The notes under the pieces: model-generated
The model's input: the letters and a program-made list of their open reading frames with translations, nothing else
What the model was told of the DNA's origin: nothing
Databases searched by the model: none
Part shown: positions 8,895-17,029 of the stretch, one piece after another
Numbering within the stretch: position 1 is the first letter of the stretch
How the letters are laid out: the number at the start of each line of letters is the position of its first letter
NCBI GenBank assembly: GCA_024227975.1
Contig: JAAETV010000140.1
Span: forward strand, 1-38,918
Direction: 5' to 3'
Source of the DNA: Actinomycetes bacterium
GTDB taxonomy: Bacteria > Actinomycetota > Acidimicrobiia > Acidimicrobiales > SZUA-35
Length of the DNA: 38,918 nucleotides
Position numbers and translations under genes: made by a program

Positions 8895-8927
8895 CAACTG
8901 TGACAGCCAGCGGGCTGTCACAGTTGC
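8894..8927. promoter_or_regulatory. Perfect 15-bp inverted repeat with 4-nt loop
   Basis: Arm GCAACTGTGACAGCC (8894-8908), loop AGCG and the exact complementary arm (8913-8927) form a 34-nt perfect palindrome. It touches the SOS-like box and sits between the divergent winged-helix and selenoprotein genes. There is no T-run on either side, so an intrinsic terminator is unlikely. An operator or transcript hairpin is more plausible. Confidence 0.6.
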
Positions 8928-9190
8928 GGCAGGGCCCGGGCCACACCGCCAACACTTGTTTGGACCTAGACGGTAGATGTCCAGTTCGCGTGATAGCGAC
9001 AGAACAGACCAGGGGCTGAGCGCCGAAAGCTGAAGGCCGAGAGCCCAAGCCACGAGCTCGAGTCGAGAGCTGGAAGCTGAGCGGCGAACAGCGTGTGCAA
9101 TCCAGGCTCCATTCCTGTTGTCGCTGGAACGCGAATCGGTAGAGACCCGACCTAGGCGTCTAGTGCACAGGGACCGCTCGGTTTGCTCGC
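8928..9190. other. Intergenic region upstream of the MerB-like gene, with a short direct repeat
   Basis: No coding frame with gene-like character is visible here on either strand. It contains a near-perfect 13-bp direct repeat, GCTGAGCGCCGAA at 9015-9027 and GCTGAGCGGCGAA at 9076-9088, within a purine-rich stretch with several AGCT-centred short palindromes around 9054-9071. No convincing promoter or ribosome binding site for the downstream gene was found. Confidence 0.4.
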
Positions 9191-9949
9191 ATGAAAGCTG
9201 TCCATCCGGAACCGACTACAAGCCAAATCCGTCCTCAGCCGGCCGATGGGTCGATGCCTGTGGCATCGTTGAGCATGACCGAACAACTCGACCGGGCCTA
9301 CGCCTCGATCATGTCGACCATGATCGATACCGGACAAGCCCCCCACTTCACCGAACTGGCATCCGAGCTCGGCGTGACGATCGAGGCCGGCCGGGAGCTG
9401 GTCCACGAGCTCATGACCATCACCCCCGGTTGGACTCACCCTGGCACCGACTATGTCGCCTCGTTTCCCCCGTTCAACAACCAGCCGACCCAGTACCGGA
9501 TCTCGGTCGACGGGCGACAATCATGGTTCGGGCAATGAGGCTTCGAGTCGCTGGCCGTGCGCTGGCTCTTTCCTGGCTCCCTCATCCGCGTCGATGCTCC
9601 CTGCCTCGACTGTGGTGAACCCCTCGTCATCGAAATGCGCGACGAGGAGATCCTGACCACCGAGCCAGCCGAGATGGTCGGCTACACGAGCTCAGAGGTC
9701 GGAGGTGAGGCGTCGACCAGACCGTTCCGGTGAGCGAGCATGAACCTCTTCCGGTCGGAAGAGCACGCTCGCAACTGGTCTAATTTCAATCCGGCGATGG
9801 GGCGGATGCTGAAACCGGTATCCGAATGGGCCGACATCTTCGCCAACCCCTTCTTCCGCAATCGGATCCGACCCGACTACATCTCCTGGACTCGGAGCGA
9901 GGAAGGCCAAGCAGCCTTTGGCCAACTCCGCTCTGCCCTCAGCCCCTGA
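9191..9949 (+). CDS. MerB-like organomercurial lyase-family selenoprotein with two in-frame UGA codons
   Basis: One frame of 252 codons is interrupted only by TGA at 9536-9538 (codon 116) and 9731-9733 (codon 181). Reading both as selenocysteine gives a continuous MerB-family protein. An N-terminal helical domain (about 29-75) and beta region are followed by WFGQ-U-GFESL, aligning with MerB's AWC96ALD99; then CLDCGEP, aligning with the Cys117 region; EEILTTEPAEM matching MerB's SEIQAVEPAGM; and U-ASMNLFRSEEHARNW, aligning with C159-C160-HVHFF. Both stops therefore sit at the catalytic cysteines (65 codons apart; 63 in MerB), and Glu119 stands where MerB has Asp99. Both UGA codons have downstream hairpins, the second a strong SECIS. 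MerB cleaves carbon-mercury bonds; the substrate here is unknown. Start is uncertain: ATGs at 9191, 9254 and 9275, none with a good Shine-Dalgarno; the conserved region starts near 9275. Selenocysteine machinery is not in the window. A pseudogene with two nonsense mutations is the alternative. The MerB comparison is from memory. Confidence 0.8.
9545..9568 (+). promoter_or_regulatory. Candidate SECIS hairpin after the first UGA
   Basis: Starting 7 nt after the UGA, GAGTCGC (9545-9551) pairs with GC-GGCTC (9561-9568, U9563 bulged) with one G-U pair. This encloses a 9-nt loop, UGGCCGUGC, whose second and third bases are GG. The first loop G is the 15th base after UGA, slightly closer than typical bacterial SECIS elements. 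It is weaker than the second element. Confidence 0.45.
9734..9772 (+). promoter_or_regulatory. Bacterial SECIS element after the second UGA
   Basis: Immediately after the UGA at 9731, GCGAGC (9734-9739) pairs perfectly with GCTCGC (9767-9772). A 6/3-nt internal loop follows, then a 7-bp perfect inner stem CTCTTCC/GGAAGAG (9746-9752 with 9757-9763) capped by the tetraloop GGUC (9753-9756). The loop guanines are the 20th and 21st bases after UGA, inside the known spacing for SelB-dependent recoding. The GGUC loop matches the SelB-binding loop I recall from E. coli fdhF. This is strong independent support for selenocysteine insertion. Confidence 0.8.
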
Positions 9950-9978
9950 TCCAGCCACCGAGGCCCGGCCACTTCGGA

Positions 9979-12900
9979 CTAGGCCATCAGCTCGTTGGCT
10001 CTGGCTCGGAACAGGGCAACGTTGGCTTCCTTGATCGACTCGTAGCCCCTGATCATGTCAGGCAACTCAGCCACCTCGACCGCCCGGTCGTAGTCGTCAG
10101 CCGACAACCCGTCGAGGACCTGGTCGATCATGGCTTCATACTCGCCGATCAGCTCCCGTTCCATCTGGCGGTGCTTGGTCCGACCGAAGGGATCCATGGC
10201 TGTACCCCGCAAGCGCTTCATCCTCGACAACGCAGCAAACGCTCCCTCCCCGGAGCGACCGAGCCCGATCTTGGAGTCGTAGCCGAAGCGGCGGATGGTC
10301 GGCGGGTGGAGCTGGTATGTGACCTTGGCATCGGCCCCGAACTGCTCCAAGAGGGCATCCTTGAATGCCTTCGAGCGATGGAGGCGGGCCACCTCATACT
10401 CATCCTTGTAGGCCATCAGCTTGTAGAGGTAGCGGGCAACGGCCTCCGACAAGCGGCTGTCATCGCCAAGGGCGATCTCGGTTGTTCGTACCTTGGCCAC
10501 GGTAGCCACATAGCTTCGGGCGTAGTCGGCATCGTGGTAGTCGATGAGGTCCGAGACCCGGATGTCGAGCAATCGAACCAGCTCGCCCGAGGGATCGGCA
10601 ATGGTGTCGATCATGGCCTTGGCCTTCCTCGACCGCTTGGCTTTGGCCCGCTTGACCGAGCCGGGACGGGTCAGGTCGAGACTGTCGAGCCAAGCCGGCT
10701 CGATGGCAATCTTGCGACCTATGCGGAAGGCCTGGACGTTGGTGTCGACTGCGACCCCGTTCAGTTCGATGGCCCGTTCGATGGCGTCGGCCGAGATGGG
10801 GATCACACCCTGCTGATAGGCAGCCCCCAGCACGATCACGTTGGCTGGCATGTGCGACCGGAACAGGTTGTCTGAGACATTGCCGGCATCGAAGTAGACA
10901 TTCTTGGTCGCAACCGTCGAGCCGTCGATGGTGTCTTGCAGTGCCGCCCATTCGGGGAACTCTGCGCTGGTGTCACGGACCATGGCCCCAGTCGGAATCT
11001 TGGACGAAGAGACGACGGCCACCGTCCGGTCGGGGTCGGTCTTGTCCAGGTTGGCGGGGTTGATACCGGTGAGCACATCGAACACCAGGTAGGCGTCGGC
11101 GTTGCCCGAAGAGACCTTGTTGGCAATCCCGCTGACTTCCCCATTCTCGTCACCAGTCATGAGCCGGATCTTCAGGTTTGAGATGACTGAGCCCCCCTTC
11201 TGCGACAATCCCGTCTGGTCGAGACCATCGGCCTGCTTCCCGTCGAGGAGGGCGGCGGTGGCCAGCAGCTGGTTGACGGTGACGACTCCGGTACCCCCGA
11301 TACCCATCATCAGTACCTCGCCCTCATCGATCCGGTCCGGCTCGGGAAGATCATCGCCGATGGGGTTGAAGGCGACAGCGTCCTTGCGGGCGAGGTTAGG
11401 ATCGGGGACGACTTCCACGAAGGCAGGGCACTCACCTTCCAGACAGGAGTAGTCCTTGTTGCACGACGACTGGTGGATCTGGGTCTTGCGCCCGAACTCG
11501 GTATCGACCGGCTGGACCGAGAGGCAACTCGACTTGATTCCACAGTCGCCGCAGCCTTCGCACACCGCTTCGTTGATGAAGACACGGGTGCTGGGATCGG
11601 TCACCTTCCCCCGCCTGCGATCCCGCCTCAGCTCTGCGGCACACGCCTGGTCGTAGATGAGAACCGTGCAACCCTGGACGTCACGCAACAACCTCTGGGC
11701 CTCGTCGAGGCGGGAGCGATGCCAGATCTCGGTGCCGGGAGCGAACTCGGCCGAAGCCGGATACTTCTCCGGGTCGTCGGTCACGATCATGACCTTGGCT
11801 ACCCCTTCAGCGTGAACCGATCGGGTGAGTGCAGGCACAGCCATCTGACCATCGATGTCTTGGCCCCCGGTCATGGCCACGGCACCGTTGTACAAGATCT
11901 TGTAGGTGATATTGGTCCCGGCCGCCACCGCTTGGCGCAAGGCCAGGCTTCCTGAGTGATGGTAGGTACCGTCACCGATGTTTTGGAACCGATGATCCAT
12001 GGTGACAAAGGGAGCAGCGCCAACCCATTGGATCCCTTCGCCCCCCATCTGGGTCGTTCCTCTGGTGTTGCGGGTCGGGGTCGTTGCCGCCATACCATGG
12101 CAGCCGATTCCGCCTCCGGCCTCGGAGCCATCGGGAACCCAGGTCGAGGTGTTGTGGGGGCAGCCGGAGCAGAAGCCGGCCATCCGGCTGGCACCCAAAC
12201 CAACGGCTGCGGCCGCCACCGGAATACGAACCTTCTCCAACGAGGCTGGCCCGACAACATCGGCGCCGAAGACTTCGACCAGGAAGGGGCGAATCAGCTG
12301 GGCCAGCTGGTCGGCGTCCATCTCTCCGTGACCGGGGAACCAGAGCTGGCCGTCGGCGCGACGCTTGCCCAAGACCTGAGGAGCGTTGGCTGTCCCGTAG
12401 AGGGCCTCGCGGATGAACATCTCGATGAAAGCCCGCTTCTCCTCGACCACCACGATGACGTCGAGACCCTCGGCAAAGGCCCGCACCCCAGCTGGTTCGA
12501 GGGGCCAGACAACAGCTGGCTTGAAGACCCTGACACCCCTGCGGCGCAGCTCGGCCTCGTCGAAACCCATCCGGTCGAGGGCAGCCCTGACGTCGTAGTA
12601 GGTCTTGCCAGCGCCCACGATCCCGATCTTGGCATCGGGGGTGTCGACGGTCTGGGTGTTGAGGTCGTTCTCGGCCACGAAACGTTGGGCTGCTTCGAGG
12701 CGCCCCTCGTAGACCTCGCGTTCCATGGCAATGGCCAGAGGCCCGAACAGGCGATCCTCCTGCCGGTGTTGCCAGGGCTTGCCGTCCCACTCGAAGCTGG
12801 GACGGCTCGGTTTGACCCGCCCCGGTCCTACCTTGATGGTCGAGTAGCCATCGGCCACGTTGGTCACGATCTTGATGGCTGACCACAGCCCGCTATAGCG

Positions 12901-13470
12901 GGACATCTCGTAGCCCCAGCGTCCGTAGTCGGCTACTTCCTGAACCGAACCGGGGTAGAAGATGGGGGTCTCGTAGTGAAGCAAGACGAACTCGGACTCC
13001 GCCGTCAAGGTCGACGACTTCGACGCCGGGTCGTCACCGGCCACCAGCAAGACGCCACCCTTGGGGTCGACGCCACAGACATTGGCGTGGCGGATGGCAT
13101 CGCCCGAGCGATCGACCCCAGGGGCCTTGCCGTACCAGAGGCCCAGGACCCCGTCGTAGCGACCCTCCCAGTTGTGGTTGGCCAACTGGGATCCCCAGAT
13201 AGCAGTCGCGCCCAGGTCCTCATTGAGACCGGGAATGAAGGTGATGTTGTTGGCTTCCAACTCGGCCTTGTTCCCCGTCATGAGGGCATCGATCCCACCG
13301 ATGGGTGATCCCCGATAGCCACTGACCATGGCTGCGTTGTTCAAGCCATCACGTTTATCGGCCCGGAGCTGGTCGAGCAGTACCCTCAGCAGGGCTTGCA
13401 CGCCCGACATGGCGACATCGCCTTGCTGCAAACCAAAGCGATCCTCGAGTTTGAATTCAGCTAGTGACAC
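9979..13470 (-). CDS. Fused indolepyruvate:ferredoxin oxidoreductase (IorA-IorB type)
   Basis: The 1163-residue protein has the usual length of the fused, aerobically occurring form. It oxidatively decarboxylates aryl-pyruvates or related 2-oxoacids to acyl-CoA using thiamine diphosphate and iron-sulfur clusters. N-terminal pyrimidine-binding and transketolase-like domains (GYRGSPIGGID, GDDPASKSST) precede a TPP-binding region (CSGCPHNTST, IGDGTYHHSG). A cysteine-rich ferredoxin-like segment follows at about 635-690 (CEGCGDCGIKSSC, then CNKDYSCLEGECP). The C-terminal gamma domain begins MGIGGTGVVTVNQLL. The GTG start has AGGTG 6 nt upstream. It is divergent from the RidA-family gene, which fits 2-oxo/imino acid metabolism. 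Confidence 0.93.
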   Translation of the reverse strand: MSLAEFKLEDRFGLQQGDVAMSGVQALLRVLLDQLRADKRDGLNNAAMVSGYRGSPIGGIDALMTGNKAELEANNITFIPGLNEDLGATAIWGSQLANHNWEGRYDGVLGLWYGKAPGVDRSGDAIRHANVCGVDPKGGVLLVAGDDPASKSSTLTAESEFVLLHYETPIFYPGSVQEVADYGRWGYEMSRYSGLWSAIKIVTNVADGYSTIKVGPGRVKPSRPSFEWDGKPWQHRQEDRLFGPLAIAMEREVYEGRLEAAQRFVAENDLNTQTVDTPDAKIGIVGAGKTYYDVRAALDRMGFDEAELRRRGVRVFKPAVVWPLEPAGVRAFAEGLDVIVVVEEKRAFIEMFIREALYGTANAPQVLGKRRADGQLWFPGHGEMDADQLAQLIRPFLVEVFGADVVGPASLEKVRIPVAAAAVGLGASRMAGFCSGCPHNTSTWVPDGSEAGGGIGCHGMAATTPTRNTRGTTQMGGEGIQWVGAAPFVTMDHRFQNIGDGTYHHSGSLALRQAVAAGTNITYKILYNGAVAMTGGQDIDGQMAVPALTRSVHAEGVAKVMIVTDDPEKYPASAEFAPGTEIWHRSRLDEAQRLLRDVQGCTVLIYDQACAAELRRDRRRGKVTDPSTRVFINEAVCEGCGDCGIKSSCLSVQPVDTEFGRKTQIHQSSCNKDYSCLEGECPAFVEVVPDPNLARKDAVAFNPIGDDLPEPDRIDEGEVLMMGIGGTGVVTVNQLLATAALLDGKQADGLDQTGLSQKGGSVISNLKIRLMTGDENGEVSGIANKVSSGNADAYLVFDVLTGINPANLDKTDPDRTVAVVSSSKIPTGAMVRDTSAEFPEWAALQDTIDGSTVATKNVYFDAGNVSDNLFRSHMPANVIVLGAAYQQGVIPISADAIERAIELNGVAVDTNVQAFRIGRKIAIEPAWLDSLDLTRPGSVKRAKAKRSRKAKAMIDTIADPSGELVRLLDIRVSDLIDYHDADYARSYVATVAKVRTTEIALGDDSRLSEAVARYLYKLMAYKDEYEVARLHRSKAFKDALLEQFGADAKVTYQLHPPTIRRFGYDSKIGLGRSGEGAFAALSRMKRLRGTAMDPFGRTKHRQMERELIGEYEAMIDQVLDGLSADDYDRAVEVAELPDMIRGYESIKEANVALFRARANELMA

Positions 13471-13594
13471 TTCCTCACCTTTCGGGCCGGTTCAGTGACC
13501 TCACATTGGCAGAACGCAGCTCCCGCCGACAAGCACGACGGGCAAACCGTCAGCTACCGTGCCCCGCAACCAGAGATGCGGAGGTTGTACTGCC

Positions 13595-13978
13595 ATGGCT
13601 CGACGCTCGATTCAGACCGACTCATTTGCCCACGAGAACCCGATCCCGGTGGCAACCAGGATCGGTCCCCTCCTGACTTCGGGGATCATTCCCGCCTTCG
13701 ATCCCGGGACCCGGAACATGCCTGAGGCGCTCGAAGATCAGGTGGCGAACCTCTTCGTCCACATCGGCAATGCCCTAGCCGGGGCGGGTGGAGGTTGGGA
13801 GCATGTGGCCAAGATCACGTTCTTCGCCAACGATCCTGAGGCCAGGGGCAAGATCAACCCATCATGGTTGGAGAAGTTCCCCGACGCAGACTCGCGGCCG
13901 AGCCGCCACACCCAGATCACAGCTGAAGGCGGTCGCCCCCGCATCAGCTGCGACTTCATCGCCTACATCGAAGACTGA
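13595..13978 (+). CDS. RidA (YjgF/YER057c) family protein
   Basis: The 127-residue protein has the RidA size and pattern: IGPLLTSGIIPAFD near the N-terminus, a central helix EALEDQVANLFVHIGNALAGAG, VAKITFFAND and a C-terminal PSRHTQITAEGGRPRISCDFIAYIE. RidA-family deaminases hydrolyse reactive enamine/imine intermediates to keto acids; the Arg in PSRH is near the expected substrate-binding arginine. I start at ATG 13595, with GGAGG 10 nt upstream; an in-frame ATG at 13559 would add a Cys/Arg-rich stretch unlike the family. Divergence from the 2-oxoacid oxidoreductase suggests a shared amino-acid breakdown context (inference). Confidence 0.88.
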   Translation: MARRSIQTDSFAHENPIPVATRIGPLLTSGIIPAFDPGTRNMPEALEDQVANLFVHIGNALAGAGGGWEHVAKITFFANDPEARGKINPSWLEKFPDADSRPSRHTQITAEGGRPRISCDFIAYIED

Positions 13979-13981
13979 CAG

Positions 13982-16294
13982 CTAAGCCCGTCCGGCCGCG
14001 GTTTCGTCGGCCCGATTGCGGCCGCTGAGACGGATCAGCTCCTCGTGGAGCTCGAACCAGAGGGTGTGGTAGCTCTCCCTCATCGGGTGGGCCATCATCT
14101 GCTGATCACCACCAGCAACGGCGTCGATCGCCACTTGTAGTCGCTCGATGTACTCCCCCAGCCGGGGAACCTCCTGGCTGACAATCCCCACGATGTCGAC
14201 TATCTCGGCGTGGACTTCATCGGCCAACGCGGCCAGCACCGAGGCGTCATAGACCTCATCCTCATGATCGTTCATGACCGACTCACCGTCGATCTCTCGC
14301 ATCTGCCAGCTGGTGATGACCTCCTTGAAGCGGAGGTTGATCGCAGTGAACCGGTCGAAGTACGGCTCGATGACGGGACCCGCTACTTCTGCCTCCACCT
14401 CATAATCGGCGTCGACGACAGCCGACCCGTCGGCGGTCAAGAGATAGCGGTCGCCGGGCCCAGCCTGGGCTTGGCCATCGGCACACAACTGACCGAGAAC
14501 GGCCAAGATCGGATCTAGTTCAGAGCGAAGGATCTCAGCCAGAGACTCAGCCGTTGCCATCCCCTTGAGGGCCAAGGCCCTGCGACACTCGACCATGGTC
14601 ACCTCGGTAGCGAGCTCAACGCCGAGGTCGGCGGGGTCGCTTTTTACCCCCATGTGGCTGCCCTCGAGGCCGTGACCGGCGTGGGTCCCGTCCCGCCACG
14701 CCCTCAGGATGGCGACCTCCGGCATCTCAGCCCCGGCCCCCGGGTGATCTCCGATCAGGATCCGACCTCGGTCTCCGTCGATCGTTATCGTCTCCCCAGC
14801 CACCACCCGATGGCCGTTGGCCTCGATGCCATTGGCCCCGATCTGTACCTCACTTGCTCCCACCACCGCCGGGAGCCCCCATGAGCGGGCGACTACCGCA
14901 GCGTGAGAGACCAGCCCACCGAGGGTCGTCATCAAACCAGCGGCTTCGACCATGCCGTGTACGTCGGCCGGCGAGGTCTCGCTACGGACCAGGATGACAG
15001 CCTCACCATCAGCCCCTCGGCGCATGGCCTCATCGGGATCCAGCACGACGGCACCGACGGCTCGCCCCGGCGAGGCAGCCAGACCAGTGGCCAACACCGT
15101 GACCTCGGTCTCGGGGTCTTCGCTGGCCGCCGCCGTTGGCGGATCGTCGAGCAACGAGGCGACCCGCTCCACCGCTTCTGATCGCTCCAGGGGGAAGTCA
15201 GGATCGTTGGCCATGGCAACGGCCAGGCGCAGGGCGGCCTGGGGCGAGCGCTTGCCAACCCTGCTCTGCAACAACCACAACTTGGCACTTTCGATGGTGA
15301 ACTCGATGTCGACCAGGTCACGAAACTCCTGTTCAAGTGTCTCGGAGATGACCGCCAGCTCGTCGGCCAGGATCGGCCACACCTGAGCCATGTCGGCCAC
15401 CGATTGGGTCAGGTGGGTGCCAGCCACCACATCCTCGCCCTGACCTCGCACCAGGAAGTCACCGAGCATGCCCGGCGCCCCAGTCGAGGGGTCACGGGTA
15501 AAGACCACACCTGTTCCCGACTCCTGACCGAGGTTGCCGAAGACCATGGCCTGGACGTTGGCTGCCGTACCATGGCTCCCGTCGACCCCTTCGCGTTGGC
15601 GGTAGGTAACAGCCCGACGTGAGTTCCATGAGCTGAACACGGCTCGGACAGCATCACCGATCTGGGTCCGGGGATCGTCGGGTATCGGATGACCGGTATC
15701 GGCCAAACGTTGGCGCAGTGCCACGGTCAGGTGCCGATACTCATCAACATCGAGCTCAGCCAGAGAGCGGCCTCCACTCAGCTCGGTCATCATCGCGTTT
15801 ACCGTCCCCGTCGCGACACCAGCCACGATGGTCGTGTAGCTCTCGATGAAACGCCGGTAGGTGTCCCAGCCGAAGTACTCATCATTGCCCCACCGGCCGA
15901 GAGCTTCGGCCACCGCAGGTGTCATGCCGACATTGAGCACGGTGTCCATCATCCCCGGCATGGAAACAACGGCCCCGGAGCGGACACTGACCAGAAGGGG
16001 GTGATCGGAGGCACCGAGGCGTCGTCCCATGCTGGCTTCCAACTCGTCAAGGGCCCTAGTGATGGCCTCATCGAGCGCACCGAACCAACCCTGGGTCAGC
16101 ACCCGCTGGCTGACGAGGGCCGGGATGGTGAACCCGGGAGGGACAGGAAGCCCGAGAACCCGCATCCGGGCCAGGCCCGCACCCTTGCCGCCAAGAACGG
16201 CAGGCCAGTTGGCTTGATCGCCGGCGGGAGGGTTGTCGAAGGAGTAGACGAGATCTTGCGGCCCGGTGCTGTTGTGCAGTTCTGTGCTCGACAC
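13982..16294 (-). CDS. PPDK/PEP synthase-like protein lacking the C-terminal PEP/pyruvate barrel
   Basis: This 770-residue protein begins with a pyruvate phosphate dikinase-type ATP-grasp region (LGGKGAGLARM, VSVRSGAVVSMPGMMDTVLN, GTGVVFTRDPSTG). A swivelling phospho-histidine domain follows, with catalytic His464 in TTLGGLVSHAAVVARSWGLPAVVG. In PPDK a TIM barrel binding PEP/pyruvate comes next; here the last about 230 residues are unrelated by eye (acidic, helical, no barrel motifs). It may transfer phosphate to another acceptor or partner, so calling it a true PPDK would be wrong. I start at GTG 16294, with GGAG 6 nt upstream; the frame extends further upstream, but that stretch has no family resemblance. 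Confidence 0.82.
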   Translation of the reverse strand: MSSTELHNSTGPQDLVYSFDNPPAGDQANWPAVLGGKGAGLARMRVLGLPVPPGFTIPALVSQRVLTQGWFGALDEAITRALDELEASMGRRLGASDHPLLVSVRSGAVVSMPGMMDTVLNVGMTPAVAEALGRWGNDEYFGWDTYRRFIESYTTIVAGVATGTVNAMMTELSGGRSLAELDVDEYRHLTVALRQRLADTGHPIPDDPRTQIGDAVRAVFSSWNSRRAVTYRQREGVDGSHGTAANVQAMVFGNLGQESGTGVVFTRDPSTGAPGMLGDFLVRGQGEDVVAGTHLTQSVADMAQVWPILADELAVISETLEQEFRDLVDIEFTIESAKLWLLQSRVGKRSPQAALRLAVAMANDPDFPLERSEAVERVASLLDDPPTAAASEDPETEVTVLATGLAASPGRAVGAVVLDPDEAMRRGADGEAVILVRSETSPADVHGMVEAAGLMTTLGGLVSHAAVVARSWGLPAVVGASEVQIGANGIEANGHRVVAGETITIDGDRGRILIGDHPGAGAEMPEVAILRAWRDGTHAGHGLEGSHMGVKSDPADLGVELATEVTMVECRRALALKGMATAESLAEILRSELDPILAVLGQLCADGQAQAGPGDRYLLTADGSAVVDADYEVEAEVAGPVIEPYFDRFTAINLRFKEVITSWQMREIDGESVMNDHEDEVYDASVLAALADEVHAEIVDIVGIVSQEVPRLGEYIERLQVAIDAVAGGDQQMMAHPMRESYHTLWFELHEELIRLSGRNRADETAAGRA

Positions 16295-16462
16295 GATTGA
16301 CTCCGCTCTCTCGTCCTGGGCAGGACCGCTACCTTGATAGTCCACCAGACCCCGCAGCGAGCAATAGTGCCTGATCACCACCCGATGATGCTTGTCGTTG
16401 CACGGTTGGAAGGGCACTATGGAACCAATTATCCGCAAACACCAACCGCCGAGGTACAGGTC

Positions 16463-17026
16463 ATGGCCAATGGCGACCTGCCAGCTTCATCCCAGACACC
16501 GGGACCGGCCGGTCTCGGGCCGGTACGCCCCGGACCCCAGCCCATGGAACGTCAACGCCGTTTCGAGGTGAACATCGCGGCCTATGTTCAGATGTCATTC
16601 CAGGAGGAAGTCGAGCTCAGCGGCCATATCGGTGACCTGGCCTTTGCCGCCTCCAGCCACGCCTCGACTGGCCGTCTCAAGGTGGCGGGAGCGGTGGGGC
16701 CCGACTCAGTCAACCTGCGAGTTCGTATGAAGCGGATCCGATCCATGTCGGTGAGTGGTGAGGTGCTTGGCCAGCCGATATCCGGGAATGTGACGACGAC
16801 CAGTACGTCGCTGACGTTCCAGGGCATGGCCGGTCAAGAACCCTTACACTACCAGCTCGACGCCAAGGGATCCTGTGCCAGCCACAACGCCGATCTGGGG
16901 CTCCATCTGGTGTATCAGGCCTATTACTCCGAGATCGTCGGCACTGTCGACCGGATACCGGACGGAGCCATGGTCGGTCTGCTTCTGCCAGTTGCACTGG
17001 TCAAGTGGGAAGCCGCATACAGTTGA
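16463..17026 (+). CDS. Soluble protein of unknown function
   Basis: The 187-residue protein begins with a Pro/Gly-rich stretch (about 1-27) and continues as a beta-rich domain with many Val/Ser/Thr/Gly residues (for example SVSGEVLGQPISGNVTTTSTSL). No signal peptide, membrane segment or catalytic motif is visible. The ATG at 16463 has GAGGT 7 nt upstream; the frame stays open back to 16334 without a better start. It ends 3 nt before the beta-oxidation gene, so the two are probably co-transcribed and a lipid-related role is conceivable. I do not recognise the family. Confidence 0.6.
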   Translation: MANGDLPASSQTPGPAGLGPVRPGPQPMERQRRFEVNIAAYVQMSFQEEVELSGHIGDLAFAASSHASTGRLKVAGAVGPDSVNLRVRMKRIRSMSVSGEVLGQPISGNVTTTSTSLTFQGMAGQEPLHYQLDAKGSCASHNADLGLHLVYQAYYSEIVGTVDRIPDGAMVGLLLPVALVKWEAAYS

Positions 17027-17029
17027 GCC

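Noticed and set aside
8900..8922. CRP-like TGTGA...TCACA site inside the hairpin
   Set aside because: The two half-sites are 13 nt apart rather than the 6 nt needed for a CRP/FNR site; the perfect hairpin explains the match.
9191..9949. Reading the MerB-like locus as a decayed pseudogene or as three separate small genes
   Set aside because: The frame is intact throughout, both stops are TGA at the recalled catalytic positions, and SECIS-type hairpins follow. A pseudogene would be expected to show frameshifts or scattered stops.
9826..12882. Long plus-strand open frames (9826-10875 and 11956-12882)
   Set aside because: They are antisense shadows of the 1163-residue oxidoreductase gene, with no family resemblance and compositions typical of GC-rich antisense frames.
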